Assembly: GCF_014639315.1 (NCBI RefSeq)
Contig: NZ_BMFY01000002.1
Coordinates: forward strand, 62,001-126,000
Reading direction: 5' to 3'
Source: Sediminivirga luteola
Lineage (GTDB): Bacteria; Actinomycetota; Actinomycetes; Actinomycetales; Brevibacteriaceae
Length of the DNA: 64,000 nt
Made by a program: the position numbers and the translations under genes
Notes under the pieces: generated by a model
What the model was told of the DNA's origin: nothing
Seen by the model: the letters and a program-made list of their open reading frames with translations, nothing else
Database searches by the model: none
Part shown: positions 17,147 through 26,082 of the stretch, piece by piece
Layout: each line of letters starts with the position of its first letter
Position numbering within the stretch: the stretch's first letter is position 1

Positions 17147-18052
17147 ATGCTGGATCTTCGTCAGTTCGCCGTCCTGGACGCCGTGGAGCGCACCGGGTCC
17201 CTTGCGGGGGCCGCCCGTGAGCTGCACTTCGGCCAGCCCACCGTGAGCCACCATCTGCGGGCACTCGAACGCCATCTGGGAGTCACCCTCGTGGAGCGCC
17301 GCCGCACCGGAGCCGTCCTCACCGAGGCCGGCCGCGCCTTCCTGCTGCATGCCCGGACGGCGATGGCGCAGGTCAAGGCCGCCGAGCGTGAAGTCGCCGA
17401 TTGGCGCGATCACGGCATGGTCACGCTGCGGATCGGGACCTTCGCCTCTGCCGGCGCTCGCCTCCTCCCCCGGGCGCTGGCCGCGCTCGGCGCCGGCTCC
17501 CGGGTGCGCGTCGAGCTCTTCGAGGGGGAGATCTGGGAGCTGGAGAGCCGCCTTGCCGAGGGCGAGCTGCACTGCGCCCTGCTCTACGACCTGGGCACGG
17601 ATCCGGGCATCTCCGGTGCGGAAGCGGCGAATCTGCGCGAGGTGGTCCTGGAGCATGAGCCCTTCCAGGTGCTCTTGGGGCAGGACCATCCCGCCGCCGG
17701 CTCCGGGCCGGTCGATCTGGCGGATCTGGCCGCCGATGGCTGGATCCGGGCGCGCAATCTCCTCGAGGCCGGTGAGCGCGCGCTCATGGCCGGCTGCGGT
17801 GCCGCCGGTTTCGAACCGCGGACTTTGCTGCACAGCGACGATTACGGACTCATTCACGCCTTCGTGGAGGCCGGCGTCGGCGTGGCGCTCGTGGTGCCCT
17901 CGGCGGTGGACCACCGCGCCCGGGTGGCGATGGTGCCGGCCGCCCAGGACCTGGGGATGCGCCGCGTCCGGTTCGTCTCGCGCCTGTCCCCGCGCCCGCC
18001 CGTCATCGACGAACTGGAACGGCTGCTGGTCGCCCACAGCGGCGGAGCCTGA
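17147..18052 (+). CDS. LysR-family transcriptional regulator
   Basis: A 301-residue LysR-type regulator. The N-terminal helix-turn-helix (LDLRQFAVLDAVERTGSLAGAARELHFGQPTVSHHLRALE) is followed by a substrate-binding domain (TLRIGTFASAGARLLPRAL onward) and ends ELERLLVAHSGGA. The ATG at 17147 puts the LDLRQF block at the expected position; there is no ribosome site upstream, so the message may be leaderless. Divergent arrangement with the PLP decarboxylase suggests it controls that gene in response to an amino acid or amine. Confidence 0.92.
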   Translation: MLDLRQFAVLDAVERTGSLAGAARELHFGQPTVSHHLRALERHLGVTLVERRRTGAVLTEAGRAFLLHARTAMAQVKAAEREVADWRDHGMVTLRIGTFASAGARLLPRALAALGAGSRVRVELFEGEIWELESRLAEGELHCALLYDLGTDPGISGAEAANLREVVLEHEPFQVLLGQDHPAAGSGPVDLADLAADGWIRARNLLEAGERALMAGCGAAGFEPRTLLHSDDYGLIHAFVEAGVGVALVVPSAVDHRARVAMVPAAQDLGMRRVRFVSRLSPRPPVIDELERLLVAHSGGA

Positions 18053-18070
18053 ACCGCCCCGCATGCACGC

Positions 18071-18114
18071 GCGGGCCCGGCCGGCGGGGAGTGCTCCCTG
18101 CCGGCCGGGCCCGC
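18071..18114. terminator. bidirectional terminator between LysR and amidase genes
   Basis: Perfect 15-base arms GCGGGCCCGGCCGGC (18071-18085) and its complement (18100-18114), with an inner GGGAG/CTCCC stem, lie between the two convergent genes. Confidence 0.8.
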
Positions 18115-18137
18115 GGTGAAGGACGGCCCGGAACGGG

Positions 18138-20063
18138 TCAGTTGTAGTGGATCTGGGTGCCCTGACCGGAGCGCCAGGAGATCCGTCCGCCCTGAAAGTC
18201 CTGCCAGGTGCGGCCGTCGCGGACGTACTCGTCCGAGGTGGGGTAGCCGAGCCGGCCGCCCTCGTATCCCTGCGAGCCCCAGGCCGTCCGGATCCCGCCC
18301 CAGGTCGGGTGCGCCCCCGTCGACGGGGACCAGTGGATGTCCCCGCCCTCGAATCGCTGGTAGCAGCCGTTGCCGCGCAGCCCGCAGATCTCAGCGCGGA
18401 CCGGGTAGCCCAGATTGCTGTTCTCCCAGCCGACGTCGCGCCACTTGTTGCGGATGCCGCCCCAGGTGGGATGAGCGCCCACGCCCTGCTTCCAGTGGAT
18501 GCTGCCGCCCTGGAAGTCCTGGACGCAGCCGCCGTCCTTGAGGCCGCAGCGCTCGTTCGAGGTCGGATACCCCAGCGGGCCGCGCTCCCAGCTCAGATCG
18601 CGCCAGCGGTTCCGGATCCCGCCCCAGGTGCCGTAGGCGCCGGTCGCCTGGGTCCAGTGGACGCTGCCGCCCTCGAAGGTCTGCACCGCCCCGCCGTCGG
18701 GGAGCCTCCGCTCGGCCTCAACGGGCGCTCCCAGCTTGGCCCGGGCCTGCGCATTGGCGTTCAGGTAGTTCCGGATCGCCCCGACCACCGGGTAGCGCTC
18801 GTCCTGGAGGATCTGCGCGGCGGTCGTGCGGATCGACCCGAGCTGCGGATAGAAGGCGTTGCCCGGGCACTCGGTCGTGGAGACGTCCCGGTGACCGAAG
18901 ATCGTCGGCAGCCGGACTTCCTGGCCGCTGGGGTACCGGGTGCTGCCGTTGCTGGTGATCGTCACCTGACCGGTCGGGTTCATGCCGAACTGGTCGGCCT
19001 TCCAGGCGGCGATGCGGGCCACCGCGTTCCGGGCGGCGACGGGCGGAGCCGAGGAGGTGAAGGTGCCCAGGACCGATACGCCCACCGTCCGCGCGTTGAA
19101 CCCGCCGGCGTGGGCGCCGATGACCGGTTCGTTGATGCCGCCGGAGCGTCCCTCGTAGACATTGCCGAAGCGGTCCACCAGGAAGTTGTACCCCACGTCG
19201 CACCAGCCGTTGCCCTGCGTGTGGTGGTTCAGGATGCCGCGGAGGATCCCCGGCACGGCGGCTTCCGTGTAGGTGTTGCTGCCGGCGGTGTGGTGGATGG
19301 TGACTCCCAGCGGCGCCTGGCTGCTGATGTCCGGATCGCAGCGGCGCAGGCTCTCATTGGCGCCCCAGCCGGCCCGGGTGATGATCCGGGGCGCGTTCAC
19401 GGTGAGGGCGTCCACGCCCTCGGCCTCGGCCACGAGGCCGTCCTGGATCAGGGCATTCAGCCCGGTGCCCTCGGTGACCGCCCGGTCGGTCTCGGTGATC
19501 TCGGTCTGGGAGACGGTCACCTCACCGGCGATATCGCCGGGAGAGCTGCCCGCCTCGCGGATCTCGACGGCCTCGGCGCCGGAGACGTTGTACGCCTCGG
19601 TGGCGGGACGGGCGGTACGGTGTTCCTCCGAGTCGGGATCAGGGCCGCTGTCGGCGAAGTGCATCTCCTCCCAGGGACCCCACTGGCCGTCGATGCGGGT
19701 GCGGATCTCCACCTCGAGTTCCTCGCCGTCGTCCGCCGGCGATTCCCAGGTGACTCCGACGACCACGGCGGCGGAGGCATCGACCTCGATCTGCGCCGTC
19801 TCGTCTGCTGTCTCAGGGAGAGATTCCTGCAGGGTCTCCACCTGCGCGTCGCCCTCCTGGACCGCATTGTCCTGGCCGCCTTCCTCGTCCGCGTCCTCAT
19901 CGGGAGCGTCCGGGGCCGGTGTGCTGTTCCCGGTGAGACCGCCGGCAAGCGAGACGCCGGCGGCAGGACTCGGGGGAAGAGTGCCTCCGAAAAGCAGCAG
20001 GCCCGGCAGGAGGAAGCCGGCCGCTGCGGTGTGCACGAGTGCTGAAGTCATAATCCTCACCAT
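18138..20063 (-). CDS. secreted N-acetylmuramoyl-L-alanine amidase with LGFP repeats
   Basis: A 641-residue exported cell-wall hydrolase. A hydrophobic N-terminal segment (about residues 10-35, FLLPGLLLFGG) acts as signal peptide, followed by an acidic linker. Residues about 210-400 are an Amidase_2/PGRP domain: RAGWGANES, the zinc ligand IHHTAG, YNFLVDRFGNVYEGR and GHRDVSTTECPG. The C-terminal part carries four LGFP repeats (LGAPVEAE, LGYPTSNE, LGYPVRAE, LGYPTSDE; each ending in F-x-GG-x-I/V-x-W), which anchor proteins to the actinobacterial wall. It should cleave the amide between muramic acid and the stem peptide. Start could be ATG at 20051 instead. Confidence 0.93.
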   Translation of the reverse strand: MVRIMTSALVHTAAAGFLLPGLLLFGGTLPPSPAAGVSLAGGLTGNSTPAPDAPDEDADEEGGQDNAVQEGDAQVETLQESLPETADETAQIEVDASAAVVVGVTWESPADDGEELEVEIRTRIDGQWGPWEEMHFADSGPDPDSEEHRTARPATEAYNVSGAEAVEIREAGSSPGDIAGEVTVSQTEITETDRAVTEGTGLNALIQDGLVAEAEGVDALTVNAPRIITRAGWGANESLRRCDPDISSQAPLGVTIHHTAGSNTYTEAAVPGILRGILNHHTQGNGWCDVGYNFLVDRFGNVYEGRSGGINEPVIGAHAGGFNARTVGVSVLGTFTSSAPPVAARNAVARIAAWKADQFGMNPTGQVTITSNGSTRYPSGQEVRLPTIFGHRDVSTTECPGNAFYPQLGSIRTTAAQILQDERYPVVGAIRNYLNANAQARAKLGAPVEAERRLPDGGAVQTFEGGSVHWTQATGAYGTWGGIRNRWRDLSWERGPLGYPTSNERCGLKDGGCVQDFQGGSIHWKQGVGAHPTWGGIRNKWRDVGWENSNLGYPVRAEICGLRGNGCYQRFEGGDIHWSPSTGAHPTWGGIRTAWGSQGYEGGRLGYPTSDEYVRDGRTWQDFQGGRISWRSGQGTQIHYN

Positions 20064-20411
20064 GGTGTTGAGTCGGTGTTCAGCAGATTATTGCGAAACC
20101 TTAATACTTGCTCCCACAACTGTGCCACGGGCTGATTCCCATGTCACGCGCGCCACACGCCATATCGGCGTCGCGCGGCTTCGGAAGTCGGGGCCCCGCC
20201 CTGCCGCGCGGCGGCTGCGTGCGGAGCCGGCAGAGGCGCCACCCGGACCAGGGAATTACGCGGCTGGTCGTTTACCATTCCGTGATCCGGCTTGCCGCCA
20301 TACCATGCGGCCGCACCGCTGCCTCCTCCGAGGCTGGTCTCCAGCCGGCCGGTAAAAAGGCACAAGTCGACCTGCGCCGGTTTTTCACAAGGCTCCATTA
20401 TGCTGTGCAGA
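20064..20411. other. intergenic region amidase / TetR
   Basis: A 348-base gap between divergent genes. It is less GC-rich near the amidase start and again just before the TetR start (TTTTTCACAAGGCTCCATTATGCTG), where promoters are likely. No gene, repeat or clear operator palindrome is visible to me. Confidence 0.35.
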
Positions 20412-21044
20412 ATGACACAAGCACAGCGCTCGGCCGCGACCCGGAAGCGGCTTCTGAAAGCCGCCGCCGATGAGATGGCGGAGCACGGGTACGGCGACTC
20501 CAGTCTTTCCGCCATCGGCGCCCGCCTGGGTCTGTCCAAGGGCGTCCTCGCCTACCACTACCCCACCAAGCGCTCGCTGGCGATCGACCTCGTCGCGGCG
20601 CTCGGCGCAGCCCTGAACGAGTGCGACGCCCAGGCGCGCACCGTCTTCCCCGGTGGCGGCCTGCGCGGGCTGCTCTGCTTCCTGCACCTCAGCGGACAAC
20701 GCCTGGAAGCCGATCCGGTCGCGGCCGCGGCGTTCGACTTCCCGCTGGACAAGAGCCTCCGGGACCTCGGCATCGACTCGCCCCTGCCGCAGTGGAGGGA
20801 ACTGGTCGGCGTCTTCCTCCGCGAAGCGCAGCAGCAGGGCGAACTCCCAGGTGAGCCCGGCGCCGAGGAGGGAGCCCGGTTCCTGGTGGCGGTCGTCCAC
20901 GGTTCCCGCGCGGGAGCGGAGAACACGACCCCTCCGCTGGATCCCCGCCTGCCGCTGGTGCCCCTGGTCCTGCGCGGGCTGGGCGCCCAGGACCCCGAGC
21001 GGCTCGTCGACGAGGCGCTGGCGGCACCTGCCCCACGCGCCTGA
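20412..21044 (+). CDS. TetR-family transcriptional regulator
   Basis: A 210-residue TetR-type repressor. The N-terminal DNA-binding domain reads RSAATRKRLLKAAADEMAEHGYGDSSLSAIGARLGLSKGVLAYHYPTKRSL, with the recognition helix in LSKGVLAYHY; the C-terminal ligand-binding part is variable. ATG 20412 is taken as start because the HTH begins soon after; an ATG three codons upstream of that gives MLCRMTQ. It lies upstream of an SDR gene in the same direction, 178 bases apart. The SK-G-V/A-LYYHF-like motif and length recall gamma-butyrolactone-type receptors, but this is only a resemblance. Confidence 0.88.
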   Translation: MTQAQRSAATRKRLLKAAADEMAEHGYGDSSLSAIGARLGLSKGVLAYHYPTKRSLAIDLVAALGAALNECDAQARTVFPGGGLRGLLCFLHLSGQRLEADPVAAAAFDFPLDKSLRDLGIDSPLPQWRELVGVFLREAQQQGELPGEPGAEEGARFLVAVVHGSRAGAENTTPPLDPRLPLVPLVLRGLGAQDPERLVDEALAAPAPRA

Positions 21045-21222
21045 GCGGCGGCCCGCAGGCCAGAGCGCACCCCTGGCTTCCTGACTGCTTCCCGGCTGCC
21101 ACGGCCCCGGCCCACGCCTCGGGAGCACGCCGGTGACGAGTCCCACACCACCCTTGACATACGCCCTGGGCAGGGGAAACGTGGTGGGCACCTACGGCAG
21201 CGCCATCAGGAGGAGGACCATC

Positions 21223-22134
21223 ATGACCGAATCCAGCAGTGCACTCGACCAGCTCACGTTCAGCGATCCCGTCACGCGGTACCCGACGCTCTCGCCGCCC
21301 AAGCAGCATCAGGCCGAACCCGGCCTGGACCGGGATCTGGAGCCGTCGGCGGACCGCGGCGAGCAGACCTACCGGGGGCTGGGCCGGCTGGAGGGGCGCA
21401 AAGCGCTCATCACCGGAGCCGACTCCGGCATCGGCGCGGCCGTCGCGATCGCCTTCGCCAGGGAGGGCGCCGATGTGGCCCTCGGCTATCTGCCCGCCGA
21501 GGGTGACGACGCGAAGGTCGTCATCTCTCTGATCGAGGCCGCCGGGCGCAAAGCGGTCGCCCTTCCCGGCGATCTGTCCGATCCCGAGTACGCCTCCTCC
21601 CTGCCGGATCGCGCGGCCGAGGAGCTCGGTGGGCTGGACGCGGTGGTCAACAACGCCGGCCGGCAGATCGCCGTGGAGGACATCGCCGATCTGCCGCCCG
21701 AACAGTGGGAGGACACCTTCGCCACGAACATCCACGCGATGTTCCGGGTCACCCAGGCCGCGGTTCCGCACCTTCCGCCGGGATCCACCATCGTCAACTC
21801 CACCTCGATCCAGGCGTACGATCCTTCCGCGCACCTGCTGGACTACGCCTCCACCAAAGCCGCCATCAACAACTTCACCAAGGGCGTGGCCCAGCAGCTC
21901 GCGCCGAAGGGAATCCGGGTGAACGCCGTGGCCCCCGGGCCGGTGTGGACGGTACTGCAGGTCTCCGACGGCCAGCCGAAGGACGCGCTGCCGGAGTTCG
22001 GCCAGGACGTCTGGATGGGCCGGGCCGGGCATCCGGTGGAACTCGCCCCCGCCTATGTCTTCCTGACCTCAGCCGAATCCAGCTATGTGGTGGGTGAGAC
22101 CCTGCACGTCAACGGCGGCAAGACCTCGCCGTGA
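21223..22134 (+). CDS. SDR-family oxidoreductase (YghA-like)
   Basis: A 303-residue short-chain dehydrogenase of the longer classical subgroup that includes general-stress proteins such as YghA and YdaD. Motifs: N-terminal extension of about 55 residues (FSDPVTRYPTLSPPKQHQAEPGLD is typical of the subgroup), TGADSGIG for NAD(P), NNAG, catalytic Ser in NSTSI and YASTK. The ATG at 21223 follows AGGAGGAGG. Substrate unknown. Usually stress-induced in relatives; the preceding TetR gene could control it. Confidence 0.9.
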   Translation: MTESSSALDQLTFSDPVTRYPTLSPPKQHQAEPGLDRDLEPSADRGEQTYRGLGRLEGRKALITGADSGIGAAVAIAFAREGADVALGYLPAEGDDAKVVISLIEAAGRKAVALPGDLSDPEYASSLPDRAAEELGGLDAVVNNAGRQIAVEDIADLPPEQWEDTFATNIHAMFRVTQAAVPHLPPGSTIVNSTSIQAYDPSAHLLDYASTKAAINNFTKGVAQQLAPKGIRVNAVAPGPVWTVLQVSDGQPKDALPEFGQDVWMGRAGHPVELAPAYVFLTSAESSYVVGETLHVNGGKTSP

Positions 22135-22203
22135 GCCCCTGAGCACCTGAGCCGGCCCCATGCTGACGCCGGTCAGGCCGGTACCGCCGGGGCGTCCCCG
22201 GCG

Positions 22204-22240
22204 GCAACAGGACCCGCTCCGCCCGAGCGGGTCCTGTTGC
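22204..22240 (+). terminator. intrinsic terminator between the two SDR genes
   Basis: Perfect 16-base arms GCAACAGGACCCGCTC (22204-22219) and GAGCGGGTCCTGTTGC (22225-22240) around a five-base loop. It separates the two SDR genes into different transcripts. Confidence 0.85.
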
Positions 22241-22325
22241 GTCCAGGTGGCGTCCGCACGACGCGAGCCGCGGGCACCGGAACTTAACGTTCCACCGCCC
22301 CGGGCCAGCGGTCTATCGTGAGCGC

Positions 22326-23078
22326 ATGACCGCATCACCTCGTCCCGTCACCCTCGTCACAGGAGGCGGCCGCGGCATCGGCGCCGCCATCGCCCGCCGC
22401 CTCGCAGCCGAGGGGCACGACCTCGTCTTGAACTACCGGGCCCGCGCCCAGGAGGCGGAGGCGACCGCAGCCGCCTGCCGCGCGGCAGGCGCCAGCGTGC
22501 ACATGGTCCAGGCCGATCTGGCGGACCTGACGCAGGCGGCGCGGCTCGTGCCGGCCGCCATCGCGGAGTTCGGGCAGCTGGACCACCTGATCAACAATGC
22601 CGGCGTGACCGGTCGCGTCGGGCCGTTCGAACAGGTGGACCTCGAGCACACCGAGTTCATGTTCCGGCTCAACGCCTTCGCCCCGATCCTGCTCTCGCAG
22701 CATCTCGTCGGCCATCTCCGCGAGAGCGGCCGTCCCGGCTCAATCGTGAACATCTCCTCCATCGTCGCCGGCAACGGGGCGCCGAACCGCTACATCCCCT
22801 ACGCCATGTCCAAGGCGGCACTCAACACCCTCACCGTGGGACTGTCCAAGGAGGCCGGACCCGACGGCATCCGGGTCAACACGGTCACGCCGGGCACCAT
22901 CCGCACCGAGATCCACGCCGACGCCGGCGTCCCCGATGCCCCCGAAGAGCGCGCGAAGGACTTCCCCCTGCAGCGCGCCGGCGAGCCCGAGGAAGTCGCC
23001 GCAGCCGTCGCGTACCTCGTCTCCGAGGACGCCGCCTACGTCACCGGCACCGAGATCCGGGTGACCGGAGGCGGCTGA
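22326..23078 (+). CDS. SDR-family oxidoreductase (FabG-like)
   Basis: A 250-residue classical short-chain dehydrogenase resembling 3-oxoacyl-ACP reductase. Motifs: VTGGGRGIGAAIARRL (cofactor binding), NNAGVTG, catalytic Ser in NISSI, YAMSKAAL with catalytic Tyr and Lys, and the C-terminal VTGTEIRVTGGG. It has its own promoter region after the upstream terminator. It is not in a fatty acid synthesis cluster, so it may be a general ketoreductase rather than housekeeping FabG. Convergent with the two-module Lrp regulator, whose end is six bases away. Confidence 0.88.
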   Translation: MTASPRPVTLVTGGGRGIGAAIARRLAAEGHDLVLNYRARAQEAEATAAACRAAGASVHMVQADLADLTQAARLVPAAIAEFGQLDHLINNAGVTGRVGPFEQVDLEHTEFMFRLNAFAPILLSQHLVGHLRESGRPGSIVNISSIVAGNGAPNRYIPYAMSKAALNTLTVGLSKEAGPDGIRVNTVTPGTIRTEIHADAGVPDAPEERAKDFPLQRAGEPEEVAAAVAYLVSEDAAYVTGTEIRVTGGG

Positions 23079-23083
23079 GACGG

Positions 23084-23992
23084 TTACCTGCGGGCGGACT
23101 GCGCGAACGGCAGGGACGTCGAGCGCGCGTAGTCCTCTTTGAACGTGGTGAGGTGGAACCAGGTCTCCATCCGGTCCACGCCCGGCAGTCCCTTGATGTC
23201 CTCCAGCCGGGAGAACAGCTCCGCCGGCGCCCCCGAGTTGAGGGTGGCGACCAGATCGAAGCGGCCGATGCTCAGCGCGGCGAACTCCAGTTCGGGATAG
23301 CCGACCAGTTGTTCGACCACCTCACGGGTCTGCGCGCCCAGGTTCAGTCCCATGCCGACCTTCACCCGGCCGCTCTGCGCGGTATGGGTGATCACCGCGC
23401 TCACGGTCAGGATGCCCGCCTCGAGCATCCGCCGCACCCGGTTGCGCACGGCCGTCGGGGAGAGCCGCACATCCCCGGCGAGCTCACGGTAGCTGCGCCG
23501 GCCATCCAGTCGCAGCAGCTCGATCAGCTCGGCGTCGATCTCGTCCACCGTACTGCCGCCGCCGTACCGGGACACGAAAAGGCCCTTGACGATGTCCGTG
23601 TAGAGCAGCACGTTGATCGTCGCGACCTCCTCGAAGCTGCGGATCCACGCCAGGATGCCGTAGAGCGCCGAGGTGTCGCTGGTGCGTACCTCCGCCACCA
23701 GGTCGTGCATGCCGGAGGTCGCCGAGACCAGCGGCACGTCGATGCGCTCGCTCAGCTGGTTGATCACCCCGGTGAGCTCGCCGCGCCCGGTGATGGCCAC
23801 GTGGGCGATGGCGTGCTCGCCCAGGAAGGCAGGATCCGCCGCCGCGACGATGCGGATGCGGTCCTGGGCCAGGAGCGTCCGCAGGCGCGCCGAGACCACG
23901 TTCCGGGGCACGCCCAGCTGCTGCGACAGCTGCCGGTAGCTGGCCCGGCCGTTCTGCTGCAGCGCCCGGATCAGCCGTTCGTCGATGTCCAC
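23084..23992 (-). CDS. two-module Lrp/AsnC-type regulator
   Basis: A 302-residue protein made of two consecutive Lrp/AsnC modules. Module 1: HTH at residues about 3-50 (IDERLIRALQQNGRASYRQLSQQLGVPRNVVSARL) and an AsnC domain. Module 2: second HTH near residue 155 (IDAELIELLRLDGRRSYRELAGDVRLSPTAVRNRVRRM) and a second AsnC domain. The GTG at 23992 is preferred with GGGGAA upstream; a frame extension of 147 codons would be non-homologous. It is divergent from the amidohydrolase operon, which it probably regulates in response to that pathway's substrate. Tandem-module forms are known in actinobacteria. Confidence 0.88.
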   Translation of the reverse strand: MDIDERLIRALQQNGRASYRQLSQQLGVPRNVVSARLRTLLAQDRIRIVAAADPAFLGEHAIAHVAITGRGELTGVINQLSERIDVPLVSATSGMHDLVAEVRTSDTSALYGILAWIRSFEEVATINVLLYTDIVKGLFVSRYGGGSTVDEIDAELIELLRLDGRRSYRELAGDVRLSPTAVRNRVRRMLEAGILTVSAVITHTAQSGRVKVGMGLNLGAQTREVVEQLVGYPELEFAALSIGRFDLVATLNSGAPAELFSRLEDIKGLPGVDRMETWFHLTTFKEDYARSTSLPFAQSARR

Positions 23993-24354
23993 CGGTTCCC
24001 CTAGTCCTCTCCCAGCGTGCTGTCTCCCAGTGCGCTGGCGGCCCCTCCGCCAGCGGCGCCGCAGCTCGCACATCATCGCGGGCCCGTGCCCGATCCGCTC
24101 GCGCGGCGCACTCATGCGCCAGTGCCGATGATTTCGTCTTTCCTGCACGGCGGAGAGTGCGAAACCGAAGCATGCAGGACCATACAGCACGCCTTCTGCT
24201 TCACTTAGCGCCATCATCTCACCGGAAAGTGAAGGCACAGGGGGAGATGAGAACTCTTTGTGTGATTGCCGTGTGATCTGTACCGCAGTAGATTCACCAA
24301 GCATCCCTCGGCGGGCGCCACGCAGGCCGAGGTGAAGATCAAGGAGGATGAAGA
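23993..24354. other. divergent promoter region of the amidohydrolase operon
   Basis: A 362-base gap that is more AT-rich towards the operon side, as expected for promoters. TCATCTC (24214-24220) and GAGATGA (24244-24250) form inverted repeats with a 23-base spacer and could be part of a regulator site. AAGGAGG at 24341 sets the TTG start of the amidohydrolase. No gene is seen. Confidence 0.4.
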
Positions 24355-26082
24355 TTGCGCAAGCTGGTCGCATTCGACTCGTGCGGTGCACCGGGCCGTG
24401 ACCCCCGCGCCGCCGCGACGGCACCGCAGGCACCCCGGATCGTGACGGCGCGCCTGATCCGCACGCTGGCAGAGACCGCAGAAGCCGTGGACACCGCCCA
24501 GGCGATGGTGCTCCATCATGACCGGATCGCCTTCCTGGGCACCCTCGAAGACGCCCGCGATGCGGGCCGCGTCCTCACGCCGGCCGGCGTCTCCCCCGAG
24601 ACCGTGGACCTGGGCGACTCCGTCGTCCTGCCCGGCTTCAGCGATCCGCACGCCCACCCGCTCATGTACGGCCAGATGATGCGCTGGGTGGACTGCTCGC
24701 CCGAGCGTGCCGGCAGCATCCCGGAGATCGTCGCCCTGCTGAAAGCGGCCAAGGAGACCCTGCCGCCGGGCACGCCCATCCGCGGTTACGGCTACGAGCA
24801 GAAGAACCTGGCTGAACGCCGGCATCCCCGCAAGGAGGAGCTGGACCAGGTGGCCGACGACCGCCAGGTGTACCTGATGAACGCCTCGGGGCACGGCGGT
24901 GTCGTGAACTCCTACACGCTGGCCGTCTGCGGAGTGGACGAGTCCACTCCCAATCCGCCCGGCGGCGAGTTCTTCCGCGACGCCGAGGGCCGTCTCACCG
25001 GCGAGGTCTCCGATGCCGCCTGCAATATGCTCACCGGCATGGACGGCGTGAAGGTCGGCAACCACGGCCCGAACTTCCACCTCGCCGACTCCCCCGATGA
25101 GCACCTCGCCCAGCTGGCGGCCGCCCAGGAGCGGTTCCTGGCCAGCGGCGTGACCAGCATCGGCGACGCCCAGGTCTCCAAGCGCGAACTCGACACCTAT
25201 CTGCGCGCGGCGGAGGCCGGGCAGCTGACCACGCGGATCAGCATGTACCTGCTCTCCCATCTGCTGGACGCCGCGCTGGAGATCGGACTGCACGGCGCCT
25301 TCGGCAACTCGCGCCTGGCCTACGCCGGCATCAAGCTCTACGCCGATGGCACCCTGGGCGGCTCCACCGCCTATTTCCCCCACGGTTACGCGGACGATCC
25401 CTGCCGACGCGGCCAGCTGTACCACGCGCCGGAGGAGTACGCCCAGATGGTGCGCCGCGCGCATGCCGCCGGCATCCAGACCGCCACGCACGCCCAGTCG
25501 CCCACCGCTCTGGGCATGGTGATCGACGCGGTCCGCGCCGCCCAGCAGGACAGCCCGCGCGAGGACGCCCGCCACCGGATCGAGCACTGCGGCCTGCCGA
25601 CGCCCGCGCAGATCGAGCAGATCGCCGAGCTGGGCATCGTCCCGGTGAACCAGACGCAGCACTACTACAACTGGGGCGACGGGCTCCTGGAGACCATCGG
25701 CGAGGAGGGCGCCAGGTTCAATCCGCTCGGGGAGTTCGTCAGGGCGGGCGTGCCGTATGCGCTGTCCTCCGACGCCCCCGTCGCGCCGCCCCACCCGCTC
25801 GCGGCGATCGGCACCGCCGTCACCCGCGCCACCAGGTCCGGCGCCGTGCACGGCGGACCCGACCTGGCCGTCAGCGCCGAGGACGCCCTCGCCGCGCACA
25901 CCATCCGCGCCGCCCGTGCCCTGGGCCGGGAGGACGACACCGGCTCGCTCGAGCCGGGCAAGCGCGCGGACTTCACCGTCCTCGACGCCGACCCCTTGCA
26001 GGTCGCGCCCGAGGCCATCTCCGGTATCGGCGTCCGTCAGACCTGGGTCGGCGGCCGCCTCGAATGGGAAGCAGGAACATGA
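24355..26082 (+). CDS. amidohydrolase family protein (YtcJ-like)
   Basis: A 575-residue metal-dependent hydrolase of the amidohydrolase_3/YtcJ group. Metal-site motifs in order: SDPHAHP (HxH, about residue 98), GIKLYADGTLGG (carboxylated-lysine region), ATHAQSP, RIEHCGLP and SSDAPVAPPHPL with the final Asp. The TTG start has an AAGGAGG site seven bases before. Relatives include N-substituted formamide deformylase; the substrate here is unknown but an amide, formamide or cyclic imide is the family norm. It overlaps the next gene by four bases (ATGA), so hydrolysis is coupled with the transporter and the ThDP enzyme. Confidence 0.9.
   Translation: MRKLVAFDSCGAPGRDPRAAATAPQAPRIVTARLIRTLAETAEAVDTAQAMVLHHDRIAFLGTLEDARDAGRVLTPAGVSPETVDLGDSVVLPGFSDPHAHPLMYGQMMRWVDCSPERAGSIPEIVALLKAAKETLPPGTPIRGYGYEQKNLAERRHPRKEELDQVADDRQVYLMNASGHGGVVNSYTLAVCGVDESTPNPPGGEFFRDAEGRLTGEVSDAACNMLTGMDGVKVGNHGPNFHLADSPDEHLAQLAAAQERFLASGVTSIGDAQVSKRELDTYLRAAEAGQLTTRISMYLLSHLLDAALEIGLHGAFGNSRLAYAGIKLYADGTLGGSTAYFPHGYADDPCRRGQLYHAPEEYAQMVRRAHAAGIQTATHAQSPTALGMVIDAVRAAQQDSPREDARHRIEHCGLPTPAQIEQIAELGIVPVNQTQHYYNWGDGLLETIGEEGARFNPLGEFVRAGVPYALSSDAPVAPPHPLAAIGTAVTRATRSGAVHGGPDLAVSAEDALAAHTIRAARALGREDDTGSLEPGKRADFTVLDADPLQVAPEAISGIGVRQTWVGGRLEWEAGT

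Noticed and set aside
23993-24433. N-terminal extension of the two-module Lrp protein
   Set aside because: It has no homology-like pattern and overlaps the divergent promoter; GTG 23992 has a suitable upstream purine-rich site.
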